Source: an uncultured Flavobacteriales bacterium (lineage in GTDB: Bacteria; Bacteroidota; Bacteroidia; Palsa-965). From it: 29,247 nt of DNA. The position numbers were made by a program, and so were the translations under genes. Below are positions 1 to 6,808 of this stretch, piece by piece (the first letter of the stretch is position 1; each line of letters starts with the position of its first letter). The stretch covers positions 1-29,247 of the forward strand of contig CALJIF010000154.1 in the NCBI GenBank assembly GCA_937974275.1, written 5' to 3'. The notes below the pieces were generated by a model. The model did no database searches, was not told the DNA's origin, and saw nothing but the letters and a program-made list of their open reading frames with translations.

Positions 1-1
1 T

Positions 2-1204
2 ACAGCAGGCGATCACATGACTTATCCCGGTGTAGTGGCGATCAATCTTCCACAATTAGTAAATGCAGTTCAATTAAATCAACCCATTACTGCTGCTTTT
101 CGTCAATTGTCTGATCAACGATTTGCTGTTACAGGAGGCCATGTTTGTGCTTTTGGTGATACGATGGCACTAGTTTTTGGACATCGTTTTGATGGACGAT
201 ATAATCCACATAATGGACCTTCATTCGTGCAACAATACACCGAGGAAATCAGACGATTTACATTGAATGATAACGGTGTTTCATTATCCGTCGGGACATA
301 TCAAACACAATCCGATACTGCTAATTTTCATAGACGTGACTACAACCTAGCGCCGATAATCGATTCAAATGGGAATATTGTCTATATGGGTTATACCGGT
401 GTTTTCAGAAAGGATATTGATTTTCCATTTTTAAATTCCGTAGGTGTAAAAGTATCAGGAAGCTATGTTGATAATTCATTTCAACAAATGTTCAATCAAT
501 ACCACACAGCCAACGTGGGGATTTACGATAGCATACAGCGCGTTTCGCACAACGTGTTTTTCGGTGGAATGGGTTATGCTTATTACGATGTCAATAATGT
601 TTTAATTTATGATTCTTTGGTTCCTTTTGTGCAGACTATAAGTGTATTGTCACACGGATTAAGTGGAACAACAGAAAGTGTACTTCCAATCAGAATGCCG
701 GGTTATTTGGGTGCCGCTGCTGAATTTATTCCTGTGGATAACGTTCCGTTGAGTGCTGATGGTATAGTTGATTTACAACAAATTGATACAGGACGTGTTT
801 TAATCGGATACGTATTCGGAGGTATTGAAAGTAATTTACCCAACATATTTATGCAGGCAACCGGAACAAGTTGGGCTTCAAACGAAATACATCGCGTATA
901 TCTTAGAAATGCGGGACCCAGTAGTAATAGTAATTTGATGCAAGTTGTAACGACTTTAAACGTATTTCCTTCACCATCTTCCGATAAAACAAACATAGTT
1001 TTAGCGTTAAAGAGCGATGCGACAGTTAAAGTTTCCGTTTACGATTTACAGGGCCGGATAATAAATACAGTGTATCAAGGAGAGCGCACTCCGGGTACTC
1101 ACATGTTAAATTTCAATGTTTCGTCGTACGAGAGCGGGAACTACATTTTAGTTGTTAATGCAAATGGTATGGTAACAACACATCGATTCGCAGTAACTCA
1201 TTAG
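2..1204 (+). CDS. T9SS-secreted surface protein, 3' part
   Basis: The reading frame is open to the left edge of the window (no stop in the codons before the Met at 17), so this is the C-terminal part of a longer protein and its true start is not visible. The last ~80 residues, from about residue 315 counted from that Met, have the plan of a type A T9SS C-terminal sorting domain: an N-V-F-P-S-P segment, a V-S-V-Y-D-L-Q-G-R strand, and a G-x-Y-I-L-V-V-N strand close to the C terminus. Such domains direct export through the Bacteroidota type IX system and attachment to the cell surface. The upstream ~300 residues are beta-rich and contain an aromatic segment resembling a kelch or propeller blade, but I do not recognise a catalytic domain. 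The Crp/Fnr gene follows 16 nt later, apparently with its own promoter. The T9SS assignment is firm; the function is unknown. Confidence 0.85.
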   Translation, partial: TAGDHMTYPGVVAINLPQLVNAVQLNQPITAAFRQLSDQRFAVTGGHVCAFGDTMALVFGHRFDGRYNPHNGPSFVQQYTEEIRRFTLNDNGVSLSVGTYQTQSDTANFHRRDYNLAPIIDSNGNIVYMGYTGVFRKDIDFPFLNSVGVKVSGSYVDNSFQQMFNQYHTANVGIYDSIQRVSHNVFFGGMGYAYYDVNNVLIYDSLVPFVQTISVLSHGLSGTTESVLPIRMPGYLGAAAEFIPVDNVPLSADGIVDLQQIDTGRVLIGYVFGGIESNLPNIFMQATGTSWASNEIHRVYLRNAGPSSNSNLMQVVTTLNVFPSPSSDKTNIVLALKSDATVKVSVYDLQGRIINTVYQGERTPGTHMLNFNVSSYESGNYILVVNANGMVTTHRFAVTH

Positions 1205-1209
1205 TGTCG

Positions 1210-1217
1210 TATATTTG
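1210..1217 (+). promoter_or_regulatory. -7 promoter box of the Crp/Fnr gene
   Basis: TATATTTG is a perfect match to the Bacteroidota -7 consensus TAnnTTTG. It begins 6 nt after the stop codon of the upstream gene and ends 3 nt before the ATG at 1221, so transcription would start at or next to the start codon. No clear -33 TTTG is present. The box covers the alternative in-frame TTG at 1215, which argues that translation starts at the ATG. Confidence 0.6.
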
Positions 1218-1220
1218 GGA

Positions 1221-1880
1221 ATGGAAACATTTCAGAAGTCGATCGATCAATATTTAACCGAACTTTTCCCGTCATTCGATGATAAACTAAAGGCAGTCCT
1301 ACTAAAGGATGCTGTTATACGTGTGTTCCAACCCGGCGATATGCTGATGGATGCGGGACAGTATTTCAAATCGACAATGTTAGTGGTGGATGGTTACGTG
1401 AAGTTGTATCGTGAAGGTGAGGACGGCAATGAATTTTTCATGTACATGATAGGTCCGGGCGAAGGTTGCGCTTTGTCGATGATTTGTGCTTTGAAAAATG
1501 AACGTAGCGAATTGAAAGCAACCGCTATGGATGAAACGGTGGTCATCCAAATACCATTGGAGTTAATGGATCGTTTGATGCTGGAGCATCGGGCCTGGTA
1601 TTATTTTGTTTTGGAAACGTATCGCAAACGATTTGAAGATATGCTGGAACTCATTGATCACGTGATTTTCAAAGCGATGGATGAGCGACTTGAATTTTAT
1701 CTGCGCCAGAAAGCGGAAAAGTTGAACACGAATATTCTTCAGATTACCCACCAGGAAATAGCCAACGATTTAAACTCCTCGAGGGAAGTAATTTCGAGAT
1801 TGGTGAAGAAAATGGAACAGAAGGGAATGGTAAGAAGCGAACGGAATTATATGTTGCTACACTTTGTGAATCAGAAGTGA
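1221..1880 (+). CDS. Crp/Fnr family transcriptional regulator
   Basis: This 219-residue protein has the two-domain plan of the Crp/Fnr family: an N-terminal cyclic-nucleotide-binding-type beta roll (about residues 25-120), a long dimerisation helix (about 125-165), and a C-terminal winged helix (about 172-215). The recognition helix contains S-S-R-E-V-I-S-R (R188, E189 and R193 by my count), the same R-E-x-x-x-R spacing that E. coli CRP uses to read the GTGA core. Two cysteines, C83 and C89, lie in the sensor domain; there is no N-terminal FNR-type iron-sulfur cysteine cluster. ATG 1221 is preferred over TTG 1215 because a -7 box covers the TTG. The 3' end overlaps the convergent OprD-like gene by 10 nt. 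GTGA-N6-TCAC sites at both promoters of the neighbouring sulfur locus make it the likely regulator of that locus; this is inference. The effector is unknown. Confidence 0.9.
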   Translation: METFQKSIDQYLTELFPSFDDKLKAVLLKDAVIRVFQPGDMLMDAGQYFKSTMLVVDGYVKLYREGEDGNEFFMYMIGPGEGCALSMICALKNERSELKATAMDETVVIQIPLELMDRLMLEHRAWYYFVLETYRKRFEDMLELIDHVIFKAMDERLEFYLRQKAEKLNTNILQITHQEIANDLNSSREVISRLVKKMEQKGMVRSERNYMLLHFVNQK

Positions 1881-3277
1881 TAGTTAAGCACCAGATTATA
1901 ATTAAACACATCCACCTTATTAAAAATGAAACGCGGGTTGTCGTATGTATTTCCCATATTCATTTTATAAACTACCAGCGCGGAAATTTCCAATCCTTCA
2001 ATACGTTCGCTTAGATCATATTTCGCCTCACCGTTTACTTGTAAGTACGATGGCATTCCGTATTTGTTGAGGCGATAATTTTTTACATCCGGTAATTGAT
2101 AATAACCCACGGAAAGAGCGTAGACAAATGGATGCTTGTTGGCGTAGCGTTCTGCACGAACTACTACTGCATGTACATTTCCTACACCTTCGTTACGTTC
2201 GCGTTGCATAAATGTGTAAAACGGTTCACGTCCCCATGCACGCGGCATTAAAAATCTGCCGTCTCCCGTTATGTGTGTGTAGGCTACACTGAGTTTGTAT
2301 TTACGATTTAACCGATAACCTACAAATGCGCTAATGACATTTGCGTAGGCATTTCGCTCCATATACGTTTTCGATTGATCTTCATTTCCTCCATCATTTA
2401 TCGCATCCTGTCGCACATACATAATGCCTGTTTCCAGCGGATGTTGGGTAGAATCTTTGAAATTATTCCACTTCAGCTCGAGCATTGCTGTATTAAAAAC
2501 ATTGTCGGCATATTGATTCCACAATCCAATGTTCCAGCCGTTGTTGCGATAGTGAACAGAACCAATCCCAATTCCGGCCGAACTGATGTGGTGCTCGTAA
2601 TCGGACTTATCGCCGTTTGTAGCAACGCCATTCGGAAATATTCCGTACGTATCTTCTACTTTGTACCAATTGACCGTGGAGCGGGGAGAGATCGCCCATA
2701 TCCAACCGCCTTCAAATTTGAATTTCCCTGCCCGCTGTTGCAACCAAATTCCATTTTCTTTAGTAGGCATCATTCGCCCGTCTTGCCCATTGATAAATGG
2801 CGTGTTGAGTAATTGTTTTCCTAATGTAGCATTCCCGTTTTTCCAATAGCCGCGCAGGTATAATTTCTCCAAACGATCCAGGTCGTGTTTATTGTTAGGA
2901 TCTTCAATGTCGAATAAGCCAAGCTCGTAACGATTTAAAGAATTGGTCAGTGAATCGCGCATGTCCATATCGGATGAAACTAGATTATGCGTGAAGAAGC
3001 CACTTACTCCAATTTGAAAATGTTTATAAATGCGTGTTTCATAACCGATACCTGCTCCTACGGCTAATGCCCAACTATCCATCAGTCCGGCTGAATTATC
3101 TGTAGCCATTGCAAACATTCGGGCATGTCCTTCAAACTTGCCTTTACAAACTGCAGTTCGGAACGAACAAGTATCGAACTCGGTGTGATGCTCTCCATGC
3201 TGTGCTTTCAGAAGGGTTGTGCTTGCCCAGCCGATCAGTATTAAAACTATTCGGAAGCGGAAATTTAAATTAATCAT
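1871..3277 (-). CDS. OprD-like outer-membrane porin
   Basis: The 468-residue product has a signal peptide (hydrophobic segment to about residue 25, ending L-L-K-A-Q) followed by a His-rich stretch and a beta-rich protein with a C-terminal aromatic residue (N-Y-H-F), as in outer-membrane barrels. The segment around residues 140-180 (L-R-G-Y-W-K-N-G, then L-G-K-Q-L-L-N-T-P-F, then D-G-R-M-M-P) recalls the OprD/porin-D family signature, in which a 'GKQ...NTP...R..P' pattern precedes a strand repeat. OprD-family porins are substrate-selective channels for small solutes. It is the last gene of the sulfur operon, 5 nt after the cytochrome gene, so it may admit thiosulfate or tetrathionate or release a product. 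That substrate is inferred from context only. Its 3' end overlaps the convergent regulator gene. Confidence 0.75.
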   Translation of the reverse strand: MINLNFRFRIVLILIGWASTTLLKAQHGEHHTEFDTCSFRTAVCKGKFEGHARMFAMATDNSAGLMDSWALAVGAGIGYETRIYKHFQIGVSGFFTHNLVSSDMDMRDSLTNSLNRYELGLFDIEDPNNKHDLDRLEKLYLRGYWKNGNATLGKQLLNTPFINGQDGRMMPTKENGIWLQQRAGKFKFEGGWIWAISPRSTVNWYKVEDTYGIFPNGVATNGDKSDYEHHISSAGIGIGSVHYRNNGWNIGLWNQYADNVFNTAMLELKWNNFKDSTQHPLETGIMYVRQDAINDGGNEDQSKTYMERNAYANVISAFVGYRLNRKYKLSVAYTHITGDGRFLMPRAWGREPFYTFMQRERNEGVGNVHAVVVRAERYANKHPFVYALSVGYYQLPDVKNYRLNKYGMPSYLQVNGEAKYDLSERIEGLEISALVVYKMNMGNTYDNPRFIFNKVDVFNYNLVLNYHF

Positions 3278-3282
3278 TGCGA

Positions 3283-4317
3283 TTATTTTTTATGCGCGTC
3301 AGCTATCGGCTGAAACGGTCCGTACTTGTGTTGTTTTTCGGGATACGAATCGGTGAAAGGTCCGAAAGGATGATCCACAGGTTTTTTCGATGGATCAGGC
3401 CAGTCGGCTTTGGTATTCTTATGTGGTCGCTCCTGGCTGTTTACAAATGCCGCTACATCCCATGCTTCTTCCGGTGTTAACTGTCGGTTCTCGTGACTAG
3501 CTCCAAGCGGCATGTTATCGTACACATAACCCGCGAATCGTGAAAGTCGAAACAAACCTGCACCGTCGTTGTAGCTATGAGGGCCCCAAAGTGGAGGATA
3601 GGTATATTCTGTTCCTTCCGGATTCATCATACCTGCACCGTCCGCACCATGACAGGATTGGCAACGATCCACGTATACCACTTTTCCTTTATCAGGGTCT
3701 GCCGCACGATCCATGAACGCCAATGCAGTAATACCACTTCCCTTCGGCGATTCGCCTTTCGGAACACCTGTGCCCAGCCAATTGATATACGCTACGATTG
3801 CTTGCATTTCCTTGCTGTCATTTGCTAATGCTTGTCCATTCAAGCTTCGTTCAAAACAATCGTTCACACGTTTCGGAATAGTTTCTTCCGTTCCGCTGCG
3901 TGCACGAAATTTTGGATACGTAGACGCTACAGCACTGTAATTGTTTCCGAAAGGTTTGCTGCCGGCATCTAAATGACAGTTCTGGCAGTTTAATCCATTT
4001 GATATTTGCGCTACTGTTCCTTTTGGTCCGAGATATTTCGACGTATGCGCAATCAGATCTTTACCATATAAAATTATATCGCCGTCGGCACCTGAAGGAA
4101 CAGTAGAAATGTCAGGAGAAATCCAGTAGTCAGGAGGAGCGGGTGCTGCAGCAGGAGCGGATGCAATAATTGTTTCTTCAGTTGATTCTTCTGAAGCAAA
4201 TGTTGGTGGTTGACTCCAGTTACGGAACATGACAATGAGCAAGATGATCACTGCTGCCACCAAACCCATCACCATCCAGGTGAGAATCATTACTGCGCGA
4301 ACAAGGGGCTTACTCAT
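3283..4317 (-). CDS. tsdA: Dihaem cytochrome c, TsdA-type thiosulfate dehydrogenase / tetrathionate reductase
   Basis: A 344-residue membrane-anchored (TM about 8-31) periplasmic protein with two haem c motifs, C111-x-x-C-H115 and C219-x-x-C-H223. The first domain follows the TsdA pattern: N-C-Q-N-C-H-L-D-A-G, then Y-P-x-F-R-A-R-S, then R-V-N-D-C-F-E-R-S-L-N-G. C154 in the last segment corresponds to the cysteine that ligates the catalytic haem in Allochromatium vinosum TsdA. The second domain supplies M269 (N-M-P-L-G) as the probable distal ligand. TsdA couples two thiosulfates to tetrathionate and can run in reverse. The residue before the methionine is asparagine, not the lysine I recall from A. 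vinosum; as I recall, the Campylobacter jejuni enzyme, which favours tetrathionate reduction, also has Asn there. Linker residues 40-62 are Ala/Pro-rich. The gene starts 11 nt after the YeeE/YedE half gene, inside the operon. The family call is strong; the reaction direction is open. Confidence 0.85.
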   Translation of the reverse strand: MSKPLVRAVMILTWMVMGLVAAVIILLIVMFRNWSQPPTFASEESTEETIIASAPAAAPAPPDYWISPDISTVPSGADGDIILYGKDLIAHTSKYLGPKGTVAQISNGLNCQNCHLDAGSKPFGNNYSAVASTYPKFRARSGTEETIPKRVNDCFERSLNGQALANDSKEMQAIVAYINWLGTGVPKGESPKGSGITALAFMDRAADPDKGKVVYVDRCQSCHGADGAGMMNPEGTEYTYPPLWGPHSYNDGAGLFRLSRFAGYVYDNMPLGASHENRQLTPEEAWDVAAFVNSQERPHKNTKADWPDPSKKPVDHPFGPFTDSYPEKQHKYGPFQPIADAHKK

Positions 4318-4328
4318 AACAATGTGTT

Positions 4329-4742
4329 TTAGTGTGGTAATTTATCTTTCACTACGCCATACAAATACGTACCCAGTGTAGCGAAAATGATCACAATGCC
4401 CATACTGATAAATCCGTAACCCAAATTCACGAACATTGGTCCGGGACATGCTCCTGTGAGCGCCCAACCTAATCCGAAAATGGTTCCGCCGATTAAATAA
4501 CGGGCAATGCCTTTTTCTTTCGGTGCAATAACAATAGGATTTCCCTGAAAGTCACGCAGACGATATTTTTTAATTAATGCTACAGCAATTACTCCAAGAA
4601 CCACAGCGGTTCCGATAATGCCGTACATGTGAAACGACTGGAAACGAAACATCTCCTGAATACGATACCATGATATCGCTTCCGATTTGGTCATTACAAT
4701 ACCGAAAATAATTCCGGCTAAAATAAAACGAAGTGATTTCAT
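4329..4742 (-). CDS. YeeE/YedE (DUF6691-type) half transporter
   Basis: A 137-residue protein with about four hydrophobic segments and the motif G-W-A-L-T-G-A-C-P-G-P (C99). This matches one half of the YeeE/YedE (TsuA) fold, in which conserved cysteines line a path for thiosulfate or a related sulfur species through the inner membrane. Full-length YeeE proteins have about 350 residues; here the fold is apparently divided between this gene and the next one upstream, with only 2 nt between them, so the two products probably form a heteromeric unit. Its place next to tsdA and downstream of a persulfide dioxygenase supports a role in moving thiosulfate or a sulfane-sulfur compound. The family call is confident. 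The substrate is inferred from the family and the context. Confidence 0.85.
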   Translation of the reverse strand: MKSLRFILAGIIFGIVMTKSEAISWYRIQEMFRFQSFHMYGIIGTAVVLGVIAVALIKKYRLRDFQGNPIVIAPKEKGIARYLIGGTIFGLGWALTGACPGPMFVNLGYGFISMGIVIIFATLGTYLYGVVKDKLPH

Positions 4743-4744
4743 GA

Positions 4745-5305
4745 TTATTTAAGTATTAATGGTAAACCAATAAACGTCATTGTTAAACCGCCGATGAAAA
4801 ATCCGATTACTGCAATTAATGAAGGCAGCTGAAGATTCGATAATCCGCTGATAGCGTGTCCGGATGTACAACCTCCGGCGTAACGTGTACCGAAACCGAT
4901 TAATAAACCTCCGAAAGCCAGCAACGCGATATTAAACGGATCGGTCAAAGATGCCATCCCAAAAAGTTCTTCCGGTTGCATACCTGTTGGTGCTGCAATT
5001 CCCAGAGCTGCAAGATCACTGATAGTTGATTCTGCAATGACAACAGGTTCACCGTTAGTAAGGAACAAGTGTGTTATGAATCCACCAATCACAGTGCCTA
5101 TCAGAAATAAAATATTCCACATTTGTGATTTCCAGTCGAAGTCGAAAAATTTGACTTTCTTTCCGGCACCGCATGCAGAACAAATAGTTCTGAAGTTAGA
5201 GGACATGCCGAAACTTTTTCCGAAGAACAAGAGCAGGACCATAATCCCTGCAATCATTGCGCCCGAAATATACCACGGCCATGGTGCTAATAGTGCTTCT
5301 TTCAT
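4745..5305 (-). CDS. YeeE/YedE family protein, companion half
   Basis: A 186-residue polytopic membrane protein with hydrophobic segments near residues 12-30, 62-82, 124-140 and 160-182. It has the signature G-T-R-Y-A-G-G-C-T-S-G-H (C146), the characteristic YeeE/YedE cysteine motif. A second cysteine pair, C42-x-x-C45, sits in a loop after the first membrane segment, in a segment (T-I-C-S-A-C-G) that I remember as common in Bacteroidota members of this family. Together with the following 137-residue protein it would form a two-gene version of the thiosulfate transporter fold. The gene starts 18 nt after the universal stress protein gene and ends 2 nt before its partner. Both halves keep their conserved cysteine, so the pair looks functional. 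Confidence 0.85.
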   Translation of the reverse strand: MKEALLAPWPWYISGAMIAGIMVLLLFFGKSFGMSSNFRTICSACGAGKKVKFFDFDWKSQMWNILFLIGTVIGGFITHLFLTNGEPVVIAESTISDLAALGIAAPTGMQPEELFGMASLTDPFNIALLAFGGLLIGFGTRYAGGCTSGHAISGLSNLQLPSLIAVIGFFIGGLTMTFIGLPLILK

Positions 5306-5323
5306 ACGAGATATTTTTGAGCG

Positions 5324-6163
5324 TTAGTGAATATTAAATGTAATGATGGGTTTGAATAAATGATTAACCAATTTTTCTGCAACACTTGGAGAAAGTAATT
5401 GCTTCCAGCCTGAACGCCCGTGTGTACCGATACATAACATGTCCATTTCTTTCATCTGAACAAAGTGCATTACACCGGTTTCTACATCCGCGTCTTTAAG
5501 AACATGAAACTCCGTATTGGATAATTGATTGTCATTAGCAAATGACTGCATAAATTGCTTTAATTGACTTTCATCCGTTCTGTCGTTTGCCGCAGCGATT
5601 TGCAGCAAATGGATTTTTGTGCCAAACGCCTGTTGAATCCCCTTCAATAATTTTAAATCATAATTTTCTTTCAATCGGAAATCATGAACTAAAAGAATAT
5701 TGCGAATTGTCAATTCAGAGCGATCGCACATCAGTGATAGCACCGGAATTTTACAATGGCGAACCACATGTTGTGTTTCACTGCCCGATAATGCCTCCTG
5801 GATTCCGCGTGCTCCGCGTGTTCCCATGATCAGTAAGTCGAAATTGCCATCCGCGGTGTTGCAGATGGTTTCTGTCAACGGACCAAATTTGATAACAGAC
5901 GAAATGGTGTTGCCGTAATCTTCCTTCAGTTTTGCCAATTTATCTTTAGCTACTTCCTGCATACGGAGATACATGGAGATGTCGTTTTCTCCATCACTCA
6001 TCGGTTGACCGTTTTTATTCAGCTGCACATGTGATGGCGTATCAATGACGTGAAGAAAAGTTACTTCAAGCTCAATTTTTTCTGCCAGCTTTTGTGCCAT
6101 GAGCCAGGCAAAATGCGCCTGAACGGAAAAGTCGGTGGGTATTAAAACTTTGATTTTACTCAT
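5324..6163 (-). CDS. Tandem universal stress protein (UspA family)
   Basis: A 279-residue cytoplasmic protein made of two Usp domains (about 1-145 and 150-279). Domain 1 starts K-V-L-I-P-T-D-F-S and carries the nucleotide-loop pattern M-G-T-R-G-A-R-G...G-S-E-T. Domain 2 starts N-I-L-L-V-H-D-F and has G-T-H-G-R-S-G followed by an S-x-A-E-K-L helix. Usp proteins bind ATP or other small ligands and are linked to stress and redox responses; their biochemical role here is not evident. The first 8 nt overlap the end of the DUF6132-like gene, so the two are translationally linked within the sulfur operon. The family call is secure; a role specific to sulfur metabolism is inference from position. Confidence 0.9.
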   Translation of the reverse strand: MSKIKVLIPTDFSVQAHFAWLMAQKLAEKIELEVTFLHVIDTPSHVQLNKNGQPMSDGENDISMYLRMQEVAKDKLAKLKEDYGNTISSVIKFGPLTETICNTADGNFDLLIMGTRGARGIQEALSGSETQHVVRHCKIPVLSLMCDRSELTIRNILLVHDFRLKENYDLKLLKGIQQAFGTKIHLLQIAAANDRTDESQLKQFMQSFANDNQLSNTEFHVLKDADVETGVMHFVQMKEMDMLCIGTHGRSGWKQLLSPSVAEKLVNHLFKPIITFNIH

Positions 6164-6443
6164 TGCTGTCTATTTTAGTTTCAGCTGAATTTACAGCCTG
6201 ATCTGATGATGATTTACTCTTACTTTCTGAACATCCGCTCGCAGTGAGCAAGAAACCCATTGCAGCGCCGTAAAGCATACTTGTTAATTTGTTCGAAGTG
6301 ATAGGACAAGCGCCTGAAGCACATCCGATAAATTTCCAGTACAAATATCCGGCTACTGCTCCCAATGCTATTCCTGCACCCATAATCATAAGCTTACGTT
6401 TAGTAAAACAGAAGAATAAATTCTTTTTCCTTTCTACATTCAT
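6156..6443 (-). CDS. DUF6132-like small membrane protein
   Basis: A 95-residue protein with two hydrophobic segments (about 19-38 and 52-67). Between them is the motif F-I-G-C-A-S-G-A-C-P-I-T-S-N (C41 and C46), which I recognise as the hallmark of the DUF6132 family of Bacteroidota, often found beside rhodanese and thioredoxin genes. The C-terminal tail is Ser/Lys-rich and polar. The basic N terminus (residues 1-18) could be an over-long start, and Met19 is an alternative. The function of the family is not known to me. The paired cysteines and the location between a rhodanese and thiosulfate transport genes suggest a role in sulfur or thiol transfer at the membrane, which is only a hypothesis. 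The gene overlaps the next one (universal stress protein) by 8 nt. Confidence 0.75.
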   Translation of the reverse strand: MNVERKKNLFFCFTKRKLMIMGAGIALGAVAGYLYWKFIGCASGACPITSNKLTSMLYGAAMGFLLTASGCSESKSKSSSDQAVNSAETKIDSNE

Positions 6444-6480
6444 AACTGCACTAGTTGAATTTATTCTTCTGTTTTGAGAT

Positions 6481-6789
6481 TTAACGATATTCCATTATTC
6501 CGCCATCCAGATTGTATGCGGTGTAACCGGCTTCTTTGAGCATGATGCACGCATGTGAACTGCGATTGCCGCTTCTGCAATACACGAACACCGGTTTTGA
6601 TTTGTCCAGTTCCAAAATGGCATCGCTGAAATACGGTGACATGATGTCTATATTACGTGCTCCGTCAATATGGCCGGCTTCATATTCTCCGGGAGTGCGC
6701 ACATCCAGAAGGATAGCACCCGGAGTTGATTCGTATTGTGATTTGAATGTTGCTCCATCCAAATTTTTCACTGCTGATGTAAAAAACAT
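6481..6789 (-). CDS. Single-domain rhodanese sulfurtransferase
   Basis: A 102-residue protein that consists of one rhodanese domain: L-D-V-R-T-P-G-E-Y-E-A-G-H-I near residues 28-41, then the active-site loop Y-C-R-S-G-N-R-S with C71 as the persulfide-forming cysteine, and a C-terminal N-L-D-G-G segment. Proteins of this type (GlpE- or PspE-like) pass sulfane sulfur between thiosulfate, persulfides and acceptors such as thioredoxin or cyanide. I see no signal peptide, so it should act in the cytoplasm, handing sulfur to or from the CstB-like enzyme encoded 19 nt upstream. The six-residue loop C-R-S-G-N-R is intact, so it should be catalytically active. Confidence 0.93.
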   Translation of the reverse strand: MFFTSAVKNLDGATFKSQYESTPGAILLDVRTPGEYEAGHIDGARNIDIMSPYFSDAILELDKSKPVFVYCRSGNRSSHACIMLKEAGYTAYNLDGGIMEYR

Positions 6790-6808
6790 AGTTGTTGATT
6801 TTTAGAGT

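Noticed and set aside
1215..1220. TTG start for the Crp/Fnr gene
   Set aside because: It overlaps a perfect -7 box and an ATG lies two codons later, so the ATG at 1221 is the better start.
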